Assembly: GCA_934229535.1 (NCBI GenBank)
Contig: CAKQDS010000006.1
Coordinates: forward strand, 10,855-74,854
Origin: an uncultured Anaeroplasmataceae bacterium
GTDB lineage: Bacteria > Bacillota_I > Bacilli_A > Acholeplasmatales > Anaeroplasmataceae
Direction of reading: 5' to 3'
DNA: 64,000 bases
Shown here: positions 10,670-22,500 of the stretch, piece by piece
Position numbering within the stretch: the first letter of the stretch is position 1
How the letters are laid out: each line of letters starts with the position of its first letter
Translations under genes and position numbers: made by a program
Notes under the pieces: model-generated
What the model saw: the letters and a program-made list of their open reading frames with translations, nothing else
Told to the model about the DNA's origin: nothing
Database searches by the model: none

Positions 10670-11677
10670 CTACTTTCCTAATTTGACACGAGGGTCAACA
10701 ATAGAATACATTATATCAGAGAATAGGGTTCCAATAATTGTTAAAACTGCTAAGAACATATTATATCCCATTACAAATGGAATATCAGCCTGTTTTAAGG
10801 CTTGATAAGCAAGTCTACCAATTCCATCAATTCCAAATACCTCTTCGGTAATCATCATACCACCAAATAATGAAGGTAGAATACCAGCAAGAAGGGTAGC
10901 AAGAGGAATCATAGTATTACGGAAGGCATGCTTATAAATAACATCCTTTTCAGGCAATCCTTTAGCTCTTGCAGTACGAATATAATCTGCATTTAAAACC
11001 TCAAGTGTATTTGTTCTTGTATAACGCATTAATCCACCAATAGATAATATTACAGATACAAAGATTGGTAAAACCAAATGCTGACAAATATCACCAAATT
11101 TTTCCATATGACCTGCAAATGTATTTGCATAATCCTTTGTTGCATATATTAAGCCATTAGATGGCAACCAACCTAAATCACCAGAAAATACCTTAATACA
11201 TACAGCAGCAAAGAAATATGTTGGAAGAGCAATACCAATCATTGTAAAAATTGTAACTAAATAATCTCTTACAGAATATTGATGGGTAGCACTTGAAATT
11301 CCAAGAGGAATTGCAATTAAAAACTGAAGAATTGTTGCAATAATAGCAATAGCAAAGGAAATCCACATATTATCTTTAATTACTTTAGATACAGGCTGTT
11401 GATAAACAAACGATGTACCTAAATCACCCTTACATAAATTTAATAACCATTTACCATAGCCGCTAACAATTCCCTTGAATGAATTATCGCCAATTCCATA
11501 TAATGCTTTAAATGCATCAATATCAGCTTGAGTAATAGTACCATTTTGTAAAGCCTGGGCATATTTAACATCAACATATGAGCTTGGCATCATTCTTACT
11601 AGTGAATATATGATTAATGATACACCGAATAAAACAACAACGGATATCAATAATCTTTTAACTATGTATTTAAACAT
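10670..11677 (-). CDS. oppB: Oligopeptide ABC transporter permease OppB
   Basis: A 335-residue permease of the normal family length with the N-terminal span MFKYIVKRLLIS typical of OppB/DppB, about six membrane segments, and the ATPase-contact loop around NADYIRTARAKGLPEKDVI. The C-terminal YSIVDPRVKLGK is characteristic of the family. AAGGAGG lies at proper spacing before the ATG. It forms the translocation channel with OppC, receiving peptides from the lipoprotein OppA encoded 45 bases upstream. Confidence 0.93.
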   Translation of the reverse strand: MFKYIVKRLLISVVVLFGVSLIIYSLVRMMPSSYVDVKYAQALQNGTITQADIDAFKALYGIGDNSFKGIVSGYGKWLLNLCKGDLGTSFVYQQPVSKVIKDNMWISFAIAIIATILQFLIAIPLGISSATHQYSVRDYLVTIFTMIGIALPTYFFAAVCIKVFSGDLGWLPSNGLIYATKDYANTFAGHMEKFGDICQHLVLPIFVSVILSIGGLMRYTRTNTLEVLNADYIRTARAKGLPEKDVIYKHAFRNTMIPLATLLAGILPSLFGGMMITEEVFGIDGIGRLAYQALKQADIPFVMGYNMFLAVLTIIGTLFSDIMYSIVDPRVKLGK

Positions 11678-11722
11678 ACAAATCCTCCTTAATCAAAAGC
11701 ATTTTAAAACAAAATAATGCTT

Positions 11723-14422
11723 TTAACGTTCTTTATTAGTAACTAATGAAACTAAATGTAGGTTACTAGTTAATCCCTTATATGGAGATAATTCCTCATC
11801 AGGAGTTAATGTTGTAACATCAATCTTATTGCCATTATAAGCAAATAAGTCATCTCTTTGATATGTAGGAAGCTCAACAGCAAGTTGCATAATTAAATCA
11901 AGAGCACTTGCATAAATAACCTTACGAGCTTCTTGATCATTAGTTTGTCTTCCTTGATCAATTAAATCAGATAATTCAGATACTAGTGTATTTTCATAAT
12001 CATATTTGCCACCAGCATTCATTAAGATTTGCTTATATCCCCAGTTTAAAACTGAAGTTGCCTTTGAATCCTTATGGTAAACCTGATACATATCAGGGTC
12101 AATTGTTGAACCCCAAGCAGCAGCCCAAACAGTTAAATCACCAGTTGAAAGCTTCTTTAAAGCATTAGCATCAGTTTGACAAGTAATTTGGAAGCCATAT
12201 TTATTTAATACTTCTTGAGCATGCCACATTGCATTCCATGCAGGGTGGTCAGTTTCTTCACCAGCAATAGTAAATACATATTTACATACATTTGAACCAT
12301 TTTGGTAAATACCACTACCATTTAGTGTATAGCCAGCACCTTCTACTAAAGATATAATAAATTCTTTTTGATCAGCTTCGCTCATAACTTGTCCAGCACT
12401 ATAGCCCTTGTTAGTTACGAATTCAGCATAATCTGGATTTACAACAGATAAGTCCTCGGGAATTGCTCCACCGATATATGGATAATAAGGTGTTGCCTCC
12501 TTAGGATAAGCCCAGCTTGATAAAGACATAGGACGATAGATAGCTTGAGCAGTGTTTTTATAGTATTCAACGCATTCTTGAGTGTTAATTGCATGCATAA
12601 TAGCTTGTCTTATCTTCACACTTGGAACCTTACTAGCATTAATACCAATATATCCATAACCAGCGGTTCTAATTGATTTATTTTGAATACCTTCACTTAA
12701 TTTACCTTCAAGTTCAGTAATGGTTTCAGGCTTTGCGTTTGGTTGAACAAAATCAATTTCACCTGAATATAATGTAGTTAGCATTTGGTTAGCAGCAACA
12801 ACCTGATAACGAACCTTTTTAATAATAGGAGTACCCATTAAATAATATGGATTTCTTTCATAATAAACAACACCCTTGTCATAGAATTCAGATGCTTTAA
12901 TATCAGTGATACCACCAGATGATTTAGATGCAGCATAGGCACCAGCTCCAACTGGAAGACCAACCTTATCAGCTGAATTAACAACATTATTCATGAATTT
13001 TTGAGATGAATATTCAACACCAAAATTTTCAACATAATCGAAAGCCTTAACATGCTCACTATCTGAATAATAATACATAGGAGCTACAGTAAAGGCAAAG
13101 TTCCAAATTGCTTTTGGATCTACCTTCTTAATAGTGATAGATAAAACCTCATTATAATCAGACTTAATATCACCATTTGCTTGATATTCAGGCTTCTTAT
13201 ATTCAACGCCATTTACAGTAACAGAGCTATCCATATTTGCAAATTTAATACCAGAGATATTCTTATAAATTCTCTTATCACCATTTGCATAATATTCTTC
13301 CATTAATTCATTAGCAATATAATCATTTAATTTAGTTGAAGTACCCCAGTAGCTTACAATTTCAGCAATATCAGCAGGAACCTTATCCTCATAAACAATA
13401 TTAATTGCTTCTTCCTTAGTCATATTTTTAACTTCTGAGAAATCTCTAAATGAACAAGTAAGAGTTGCATCCTTCTTATTCCAAGTAATATATCCTTCAT
13501 TATATAAGAACTGTTCAACATCTGTAGTAAATAGATTTTTATGAACATTCTTATTTTCATCAGTAAATGTAGTAGATTCATAAGAATCCATAGCATTTGT
13601 ATAATCGCTTTCAAGCTCCTCACGGAATAACTCTAAAGCTTTATCATAATCTGAATCAATATGAGCATATACTCCACCTAGTGGCTTATATTCCTCAACT
13701 AAAATTTCTCTAAAACGATCTGAAGTAATATTTTCAGTCTTATGAGTGTCAAAAATTTCATTTGCAGTATCAGCAAGAGTTTGAATTCTTGTTATAGCTT
13801 CAATTTGGAATTTTTGATTAAATGATTCTTGTTCCTTTTCATCAGTTTCCTGAGTACGATATTCACCAAGACCAACGATATCAGTTGAATAAATAGTACT
13901 TGAACCAGTATATGCTGGATCTAGATAAACATATAAATTGAATAATACATCCTTAATAGTAAGGAATGATCCATTTGAGAAACGAATATTATTCTTTAAT
14001 ACGAAATAATAAGTAGTTGTTTGGTCTTCGTTTTCACCTTGTGATTTAATTTCAACATCCTTTACAACTACTGGCTCCTTATCGCCATATGTATATTTTC
14101 CTTCCTTATCATTTCCAAGCATACCAATTTGAGTCATACCAACAACTTCACCATCTGGTCCAGTAGTTGAGAAGAATGGATTAAATACTCTATCAACCTG
14201 TGATAATGAGAAAACAAGTGGGTCGTTTTCATTATCATATGTTTTGCCAATTGGCTTATTTGAGCTAGTTGATGTTTGAGTACCACCATTGCTACTTGGA
14301 ATAATCACACTTCCGCTAGGAATTGATTCATTTGGATTTTCATTCTTTCCACATGATGTCATACCAAGTGCAGCAAGTGCAGCTAAAGAAATCATTGAAA
14401 ATCTTTTTCTAAAATTTGCCAT
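11723..14422 (-). CDS. oppA: Peptide-binding lipoprotein OppA, unusually long
   Basis: An 899-residue solute-binding protein of the SBP_bac_5 family. The N-terminus is a lipoprotein signal with lipobox MTSC (Cys24), then a Ser/Thr/Asn linker. Family features include FSNGSFLTIKDVLFNLYVYLDP early, and the second lobe with QMLTTLYSGEIDF, VKIRQAIMHAI and TGDLTVWAAAWGSTIDPD. Usual OppA proteins are about 540-600 residues; here roughly 250 extra residues lie between the early lobe-I motif and the second lobe (about residues 190-430), rich in charged helices. The gene follows the upstream lipoprotein gene by three bases, and its AAAGGAG site lies in that gene's end, so the two are translationally linked. 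Confidence 0.92.
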   Translation of the reverse strand: MANFRKRFSMISLAALAALGMTSCGKNENPNESIPSGSVIIPSSNGGTQTSTSSNKPIGKTYDNENDPLVFSLSQVDRVFNPFFSTTGPDGEVVGMTQIGMLGNDKEGKYTYGDKEPVVVKDVEIKSQGENEDQTTTYYFVLKNNIRFSNGSFLTIKDVLFNLYVYLDPAYTGSSTIYSTDIVGLGEYRTQETDEKEQESFNQKFQIEAITRIQTLADTANEIFDTHKTENITSDRFREILVEEYKPLGGVYAHIDSDYDKALELFREELESDYTNAMDSYESTTFTDENKNVHKNLFTTDVEQFLYNEGYITWNKKDATLTCSFRDFSEVKNMTKEEAINIVYEDKVPADIAEIVSYWGTSTKLNDYIANELMEEYYANGDKRIYKNISGIKFANMDSSVTVNGVEYKKPEYQANGDIKSDYNEVLSITIKKVDPKAIWNFAFTVAPMYYYSDSEHVKAFDYVENFGVEYSSQKFMNNVVNSADKVGLPVGAGAYAASKSSGGITDIKASEFYDKGVVYYERNPYYLMGTPIIKKVRYQVVAANQMLTTLYSGEIDFVQPNAKPETITELEGKLSEGIQNKSIRTAGYGYIGINASKVPSVKIRQAIMHAINTQECVEYYKNTAQAIYRPMSLSSWAYPKEATPYYPYIGGAIPEDLSVVNPDYAEFVTNKGYSAGQVMSEADQKEFIISLVEGAGYTLNGSGIYQNGSNVCKYVFTIAGEETDHPAWNAMWHAQEVLNKYGFQITCQTDANALKKLSTGDLTVWAAAWGSTIDPDMYQVYHKDSKATSVLNWGYKQILMNAGGKYDYENTLVSELSDLIDQGRQTNDQEARKVIYASALDLIMQLAVELPTYQRDDLFAYNGNKIDVTTLTPDEELSPYKGLTSNLHLVSLVTNKER

Positions 14423-14425
14423 TTT

Positions 14426-15607
14426 TTATTCTCCTTTAACATTAATAGTTACTTTTGCATTAACGCTTGAAGCGTCATCTGATAAATAAGATGCCCTATC
14501 AGTAACAAAAATAAGATCATCCTTAGAAAAGCTACTAGGCAATTTGCTAACCTGATAGCTTGCATTAATCGTAACATTGTCAATTGTAGATGTTACCACA
14601 TTTGCAAATGGAGTAACAACAATACGCTTAGTCTTTGAAAGACCAGTATCAACATCAAATATAACATTACTAAATGTAACATCTTTAATTGTAGAATTTT
14701 TTAGTTCACCAAAAATGCCTATATAAAGGGTATTTTGGGCACCATCAATATAGTCAGTAACTAGAGTGTTTACTGTATATTGAACCTTGAAATTAGATAT
14801 TGTATGTCCATTTCCAAGTAATGTTTTTGAAGCATAATTACCAAATGAGAATGCTTCTCCACCACAATCAATATCATTAAGCAAATAAATATTTTCAGTC
14901 TTATTCAGCTTTAGCTCATTAAAGTTAGAAACAAAGCTAAATGTTCCCTTTAAATATTTAACGTAAACATCGACATTACCATCATCACTTGCGTCCTTGC
15001 CTGGATGGACAAAATCATTATTCCAAACATTTCCATCCTTATCATAATAAATAACTGATAGCTTTTTATCAACAATTTCTTGAATAGGCGTATATCCCGT
15101 ACGCTTTTTAGCATAATTTAAGGCATCGATAAATTTTGCACCCTCGCTAGTTGAATATGAGCCTAAAATTTGCTTTTTACCAGCATCATCAAGGTAACAA
15201 ACATTATAAAAGCACTTTTCAACCTTTTTCCAAAAAGCATATAAGGTTATATTTTTATCCTTAATTGTATTTGTAGAAAAATCCCATGGATTAGAATAGG
15301 TTATCTCTGCATCATCACCACTGCCATTTACGTTCTTTTCTAAAAACCAACCAACAAGCTCATATCCAGGATAAGTTATTAAATTATTACCATTTCCTGG
15401 TAATGTTGATGGCTCATAAACAAGTGACTCTTCACCAATACGTCCATAATATTGAATAATAGGCTTACTACTATTCTTATAGCTTGCACCCTCAAGCTCA
15501 TATGTTACCTTAATTCTTCCTGCATATTTGCTATCTTCTTTTGAACAGCCACACAATAATACAGCTAGAAAAATTATAATTATAAGAAAGAAGCTCCTTC
15601 TTTTCAT
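14426..15607 (-). CDS. Lipoprotein with InlB-type repeat and GLUG-like region, first gene of opp operon
   Basis: A 393-residue lipoprotein (signal with lipobox LCGC, Cys21). Residues about 30-125 form an InlB B-repeat/Listeria-Bacteroides-type module ending in the usual WDFST...ITLYAFWKK pattern. After a middle segment, residues about 230-340 contain LLGNGHTISNFKVQ and IGIFGELKNSTIKDVTF, as in GLUG/beta-helix surface proteins. Similar modules occur in the 1850-aa protein at 28559-34111. It lies immediately before oppA (three-base gap), so it is produced with the transporter and may help capture substrate at the surface; that role is inferred only from position. Confidence 0.82.
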   Translation of the reverse strand: MKRRSFFLIIIIFLAVLLCGCSKEDSKYAGRIKVTYELEGASYKNSSKPIIQYYGRIGEESLVYEPSTLPGNGNNLITYPGYELVGWFLEKNVNGSGDDAEITYSNPWDFSTNTIKDKNITLYAFWKKVEKCFYNVCYLDDAGKKQILGSYSTSEGAKFIDALNYAKKRTGYTPIQEIVDKKLSVIYYDKDGNVWNNDFVHPGKDASDDGNVDVYVKYLKGTFSFVSNFNELKLNKTENIYLLNDIDCGGEAFSFGNYASKTLLGNGHTISNFKVQYTVNTLVTDYIDGAQNTLYIGIFGELKNSTIKDVTFSNVIFDVDTGLSKTKRIVVTPFANVVTSTIDNVTINASYQVSKLPSSFSKDDLIFVTDRASYLSDDASSVNAKVTINVKGE

Positions 15608-15756
15608 TAATATATTCCGCCCTTCTCTTTTACTATAAAACCAATTTTATCCAAAACAAATACATTATTTTTATTCGAAAAAACAGTAGTTTCTCTATTT
15701 TAGAACAAATTTTCCCATAATTTTACGATAAAAATCTAAAATATCGGTTTGAAGTA

Positions 15757-15785
15757 ATTATAACACCATTTAATCTACTTATCAA
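15757..15785 (-). promoter_or_regulatory. Sigma-A-type promoter of the opp-protease operon
   Basis: On the minus strand TTGATA (15785-15780) and TATAAT (15762-15757) are separated by exactly 17 bases. It lies about 150 bases upstream of the first gene of the opp operon and just after the terminator hairpin of the preceding gene, which fits an operon boundary. It leaves a leader of about 140 bases. Confidence 0.7.
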
Positions 15786-15796
15786 TGATTATCATT
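15784..15796. promoter_or_regulatory. Palindromic operator candidate (Fur/PerR-like) on the opp promoter
   Basis: AATGATTATCATT is a perfect 13-base palindrome (six-base arms around one base) that overlaps the first bases of the -35 element. Read on the minus strand it gives ATGATAATCATTGATAA, whose left part matches the TGATAATCATT half of a Fur box while the right part diverges. A binding site for a Fur-family repressor is plausible but unproven. Confidence 0.45.
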
Positions 15797-15846
15797 TTTT
15801 TTCCAAACAGTAAAAGCGTTTTTATAGTATATTTCCATACAAACAT

Positions 15847-15872
15847 TAAAGCAGGTATATAAACCTGCTTTA
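15847..15872 (-). terminator. Hairpin after the 15878-16549 lipoprotein gene
   Basis: A perfect 10-bp stem (TAAAGCAGGT and its complement) with a six-base loop starts six bases downstream of the stop codon. There is no clean T-run after it, so termination may be partial. It separates this operon from the opp promoter downstream. Confidence 0.55.
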
Positions 15873-15877
15873 TTAAA

Positions 15878-16549
15878 TTATGCTTGCTTATAATTAATTG
15901 TTATTTCATTCAATCTGTCATTTGAATTAAATTTAGCATAGAAACTAGAAATTTTATCATTTTCTAAGATAATAGTTACTTCTACATCCTTCATATTAGT
16001 AAATGTTTTATCCAAGAAAAACACTGAAAGCTTGTCATTTTTAATAGTAGCATTTAATGTATCAGAAGTTGTTGTACTAGTAATGCTAGATGCTAGCAAA
16101 TATTCATCATCCAAATTAAATATTAAAACAAATGATGGGAGCTTATAATTATCATCAACAAGCTTACCGTTGATGTATTTATTGTTATTAGATGTTTCAT
16201 ATGATGTCCTAGATGTCGTAACACCTAAGTCATCACTATAAAGATCAACCTTTTGTTCCTCATCACTATAGCTTGAGGTTTTAGCACTACGATCAATTGT
16301 ATAATCAATTGTCTTTTGATACATAACCATATTATTACCAGTTATCTTGTTTACTTGATTATAACCTGTAATTGTTTTTTCACTTTCAAAAACACAGGAA
16401 ATAAATTTTGACATATCCTTAGTAATTATTGTTGTTGTGCTTGGAATTTCTGAATTAGCTGACTCTGTGGGCTTAGGCTTCCTATTACAGCCTGTAAAAG
16501 TAAATAATGCTACTAAAGAGAAAGCAGCGAATATAATTTTCTTTTTCAT
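15878..16549 (-). CDS. Putative lipoprotein of unknown function
   Basis: A 223-residue protein with a clear lipoprotein signal (lipobox FTGC, Cys21) and a Pro/Ser/Thr linker, followed by a beta-strand-rich domain of about 170 residues with many Thr, Ser, Lys and Asp residues (for example TSYSDEEQKVDLYSDD). The shape resembles the many small outer-surface lipoproteins that bind lipids or other ligands, but I recognise no family. It starts 12 bases after the giant subtilase gene with a good AAGGAG site inside that gap, so it is the last gene of a two-gene unit with the protease. Confidence 0.75.
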   Translation of the reverse strand: MKKKIIFAAFSLVALFTFTGCNRKPKPTESANSEIPSTTTIITKDMSKFISCVFESEKTITGYNQVNKITGNNMVMYQKTIDYTIDRSAKTSSYSDEEQKVDLYSDDLGVTTSRTSYETSNNNKYINGKLVDDNYKLPSFVLIFNLDDEYLLASSITSTTTSDTLNATIKNDKLSVFFLDKTFTNMKDVEVTIILENDKISSFYAKFNSNDRLNEITINYKQA

Positions 16550-16561
16550 ACAAATTTCTCC

Positions 16562-19500
16562 TTATAGATAAAATTTAATTAATCCAAGTAATGATATCAT
16601 ACTTAAGCCATAGCTTAAGGCAGCAACTCTCTTCATAACAATCTCTCTTGTTGTAAGAGTTGAGGCCTGGTTCATATCAGTAATATCTTGATTGAAATCC
16701 GCTACATATTTAGCATAATTATTTCTAAATTCATCAACTGTTGTAATATCAATTGCTGACTTATCAGATTTATCAAGAGAATTTATGGTATTCATAATAT
16801 CATTATATAAGCTAATCTTATCAACACTAAATTCTGTTCCAAGCTCTTTGATTTGTGCTAGTAAAACACTATATTTTTCATTTATATAATTAGCTTTTAA
16901 GGTATTAATTTTCAACACTGCTTCATTAAGCTTATCAGTCATTAGCTTAATATCAGAATCAGTATAGCCATAATTATGTAAATCCTGTTTCATACCATTA
17001 TATGCAGTTTTAGTCTTTAAAACTAAAGCTTCATCAGCTAAAGTAGCATTAGCTGGGATTTGATTAATGTATTTTAAGAAGGTAATAGTGTTTGTATCCT
17101 TTGATTCATATATTGAATTAGTAGCATTCTTAACATCAAAGAATAGAGTATAAATTAAATTGTCATAACCACTAATGCTACCAGATTTTACATTTGGTAA
17201 TACAATATTAATCTTTTCTTTAGTACCTACCATACCCTTGAATTGACCATAATAGTATGGATAATAGCCATTAAATACAAAGAATTTATTCATCAATTTA
17301 TAAATTTCTGAATCTTCAGTATATGAATAATCAGTTGAACTACCAGCAAGGCTTCCCTCTAAAGTAGGAGCAACAAGTGATCTAAATTCAACACTATTTA
17401 GCTTTGAGCAGTCATAGAAAGCCATATTTCCAATTGATTCAAGTGTATCTGGTAAAATAACACTGCTAAGATATGGATTGGCTGCTGCTGCATACATTTC
17501 AATTCGATAAGTATTATCTAAAACTGTATAGCTTTGTTCAATCTTTCCTGTTGGATATGAAGACATTTCAAGTAAGCCATTAGCATTTCTAACATATAAA
17601 ACGCCATTAGAAATCAAACAATAATCATTAATATTATAGGTATCAACAATATTACCATTATCATCATATAGGAATGAAGATTGCTTTATATTATTATAAA
17701 AAGCACTCATAGAAATTTCTTTAATTGTATTTGGTAAAACAATTGAACCAACATTTAATAATGACAAAGCTTGAATACCAATTTTTTCAACAACAGGCAT
17801 ATTAATAGTTGAAACTCCACTTGCACTTAAGAAAGCATAATCAGCAATTTCTTTAACACGTGGCATATCAAGAGATGTAATGCTTGTACAGCCAGCAAAG
17901 GCATCTTCTCCTACATATAATAGATTAGATAGATTTACATTCTTTAGCTTAGTACATGTATAGAATGCACCATCTTCAATTCTTTCAACATTTTCAAGAT
18001 TGATGTTTACAAGTGCAGTAGCCTTATAAAACATATTATTAGGAATTGTTTTTATTGAAGAATCTAAAACAACACTTTGAAGAGAAGTATTATAGGCAAA
18101 GATAAAGCCTTTTAATTCCACATTAGCTGGAATTGTTATAGTCTTTAAATTTAAGCAAGTATAGAATGCAGCCTCACCAATACTTCTCAAAGTTGTAGGA
18201 AGCTCTAATGATGTTATTGCAATTCCACTTACAGATGATTCAGAATATGCGGCAAAGGCACCATCACCTATAGTTTCCATTATTGGCATATTAAGAGTTG
18301 TAATTTCGGTACAATCAGCAAATGCAAAATCGCCAACACTTGTTACATTAGTTAAATTTGCAACCTTTATTATTGTTGCGTAGAAAGCCATCTTACCAAT
18401 ATGATCATAGAATTTGCTTAAATCAATTGAAGCTAGCTTTGTACAATTATAGAATGCATAATCAGAAGCTGTAATTTTGGCATCAGCATCAATATCAACA
18501 GTTGTTAAGCCAGTATCATTAATAAAAGCACCATAACCAATTGTTGTATTGCCATATAAATGGGCATATCTTAATGATGTAATTTTTGCGAATGCACCTT
18601 CACCAATATTTACATTCTCACCTAAATCAATTGAATTTAATGCTGTTGATGTAAATGCATACTTACCAATTTCCTTAGTATTTTTGATATTAACAAGGGT
18701 AGCTAGCTTTGTACATGCAGCAAAAGCTCCATCATCAATTGTAAATTTTTCATTTGCAAATGTAACACTAGTTAAGGCAGTACATTCAGCAAAAGCATAT
18801 TCACCAATTTGTGTTACATTATTCAAATTAAGAGTTCTTAGAGTTGAAATACCTCCAAAGGCACCTTCTTTTACCTCTAAGATAGAATCAGGAATAGTGT
18901 ATCTACCATAATCATAGCCTGGAGCAGCAAGAATTATAACCTTTTCATCACTTGTTAATAATAATGGACCATTTGCTTTGTAATATTCATTAGAAGCTTC
19001 AACATTAAATTCCTTTAAAGAGCTACAGCCTTCAAAAATTGTTGATTCATTGCCAATAATTTTACTATCCTTAGCAAAAGTAATTTTAGCAAGCTTGGTA
19101 CAATTAAAGAATGCATATTGTTCTATTTTTGTTTCACCATTTGGCATTGTAAGATTTGTTAAAGCTGCACAATTTTCAAAAGCATTGCTATAAATGAAAT
19201 CAGATTTACCTCTAAAGACAAATGAATTCATTTTACTGCAGCCCTTAAATGCGCCTTCGCCAACATAAACGATATCTCTCATTACATCTACCTTTATTAA
19301 ATTTTTACAATTTTCAAAAGTAGATGTTGGAATTCTATCTGAATAAATATCAACACTTGTAAGACCACTATTTTTAAACATTCCCTCAGAAAGCTTAGTA
19401 TAATTACCACTTATAAATGTAGTCAAATTACTACAATCCATAAATACTTCCTTCCAAGCATTTCTAAGTGTTGTTAAATTTACACTTGTAATTCCTGTAC

Positions 19501-22500
19501 AGCCTTTAAATGCTTGCTCACCAAGAGCATAGATATGTGATAAATCAACATCTGTAAGAGCTGTACAATTAGCAAAGGCTGATTTACCAATAACCTGAAT
19601 ATTTTCAAGATTAATATCAGTTAGTGATGTATTAGATGCAAAAGCAAATTCCTTTATTTGCTTGCAGGTATTGCCTTTATCATCACTTAAGAAATTAACA
19701 CTCTTTAATTTAGAACAATTATAAAATGCATATTTATAAACCTCTTGAACATTAGCCGGAATAGTTACACCAGTAACTGTATCATTACCACCAGCACTCT
19801 TATTTGCATCCCAATCATTCTCATCAACCTTAATAGATGTATCAGTTGTATAAAGACTAAATGCATAAGCGCCAATATATAATATACCCTTATCGTCAGG
19901 AATAACAACATCGCCACCATTACCCTTATAGCCAGTAAGAGTTGTACCAGAAATAATAAATTCATTATTAACAGTTACCGTAGTTCTAGCAATAATATTT
20001 GATTCCTTGCCATCTACTGTAATTCTAAGTGTAATTATTGATTTTCCTTCCTTAACAGCTGTAACTAGACCATTTTGATCAACAGTTGCAACCAAAGGAT
20101 TTGTTGATTCCCACTTCAATGAATATCTAGAGGTATCCAAATTCCAAGGCTTAATTTCATAGCCAAGCTTTACTTGCTCACTTGGATAGAAGGAAATTGG
20201 TCCATTTGATAAGAAATTACGATCGCCAGCAGAACCAATCTTAGAATATTCTGGTCCATCTATAAACGCCTTAATTGTATCATAATAAGTGAATTTTATA
20301 TCTTCAAATGCTACATTATTACTAAATGATTGATTTGCACTTAAAAGACTAACATTTGTAGCATCTTCTTTAACATTTAAAATAATTGAGGCCTTATGAT
20401 AAGCACCATCAGCACCAATTGCAGTAGCTGTAATTAAAGCACTACCACTATTAATACCCTCAGCCTTACCATTTTTTACCCTAGCAATAGTTTCATCACT
20501 TGATGTCCAAGATAATTTAGCAAAATATTCAGCTTGATATGGATCACTTAGATTAATTGTTTCATCATCAGATGTTAAAAGCTTAGCAAGATTAACCTCC
20601 TGACCAATCATTGTATCATATGAAGTAATCTTCTCACCATTTGTATTTTTAAATTCAAGATTAGATGAGTTAGTTCCTGGGAAGGTAACATAATAATAAT
20701 TGCTGTTCATTGCATAGTCATCAATCATTATTCCAAGACCATTTGTAAGTCCAGCACCACCTGAATTATCACTACTATATTTTAACAAATCCATATAATC
20801 TGTTATTTCCATTGTAACCTTATTAATAGTACCTTTTTCACCATAAACAGGAATTGGATAATCACATAATGGTGTAAGTGAACCATTAACCATTGTAAAA
20901 GGTCTTACTGACATTGCATAATGATTATCATAAACATATAAATCAACATAATATCTATCCTTTTTAAGTGATTTATCATATTTTGCATAATACTGTGCAT
21001 CAGTTAAAATAGGTGTCTCATAATCAACATAGAAGCTAAATTCAAATGTATTATTTAAATTTGTAGAAACTCCACCATCACCATAATCAAGATATGCTTG
21101 CATTTTAAATGTGTAATTTGTGTTATTAGTTAATCCTAAATCTTGCATATTGATATCAAGCATATCATAGGCAGGAATTTGTCCACCACTATAATGAGCC
21201 TTGAATTGATCATATTTAATATTTTCGTAAACTATTTCACCGGTATTTGTATTATAAATTGTTGTTACAAGCTTTTTAGCATTTCTTAATAAGCCTGCAT
21301 AAACAGTTGTAATACCATGAATTGAAGAAACCTCATAGCCCATTGCTGCATGCTCAGTAGTTGCAGGAATAGCATCATATTTAGTTTCATCCATTGAATA
21401 TACATATGATCCAAGGGGAATTATATAATTGTAATAATAGCTTCCAAGTGGCGTTGTTGCATAATAGTCAGCCTTAATCTTATCTTCATCATCGATTGAC
21501 TTATCATGTGCTTCACTTTCAACCTCATAGAAGGTCTTATCAAATAATGGAGCCTTTGTCCAATCACCAAAGAAGGCAAGGAATGGAATAGATAAATCAA
21601 TCTCATTTTTATTAACAGCCTTTAATGTTACAAAGCCTTCAACATACATACCATTAGCAAAATTCTTATTAATATATAATTTTTCAGCATCACTTAAAAC
21701 AATTGTATACTCAATTAAAGCATTGCTATTAGGAGAAATTGTAATCTTGTTTCCATCAAGTGTTGCATCACCAGTAATTTTTACACTAGCATTAGGGTTA
21801 AGCATATGAGCCTTTTCAGCAACATAACGAGAATCAGATGTTGAAACACTTTCAGTCATTGTTGCATCATCAATAATATAGCTTAATGATTCATTTGAAA
21901 TATTATTTAATCTAAATTTAATAACATATTTTCCAGTCTTTTTAGCATCATCGCCAAGCTCTGCTTTAGTTCTATCGCTACCATCAACAGATAAATATGC
22001 CTTAGTATTAACGGTATTTTTTAAGCTTGCAAGTCCAGCACCTTGTTTACGAGGAGAATAAGGATTACCTTCTTGATTTAAGGCAATTGTTGCTGAAGAC
22101 ATCATAATTTGATTTGTTAGCTTAGAAATTTCTTTTGTTGTAGCATCAGGATATTTTTCCTTTAAATATTGTCTAATTAAAACAACAATACCACACATAT
22201 TTGGCGTAGCCATTGATGTTCCTGATAATTCTTCATAGCCACCACCTGGAACAGATGATTTAATATTTCCACCATGAGCAGTAATTTCTGGCTTTAATGT
22301 TAAATCAGGATTTGGACCCCAGCTTGAGAAATCAGACATAAATGGTCCAGCAAGATTAGTCTTATTTAAAACTAAAATACCGCTCTTCTTTTTAGCTAAA
22401 TGTTCACCATCATCCTTAGAAATTGAGCATAGAGGAATTTTAGCATCATTACCAGCAGACATTGTAATTTCACCACTTATATTATTATAAATGATAATAC

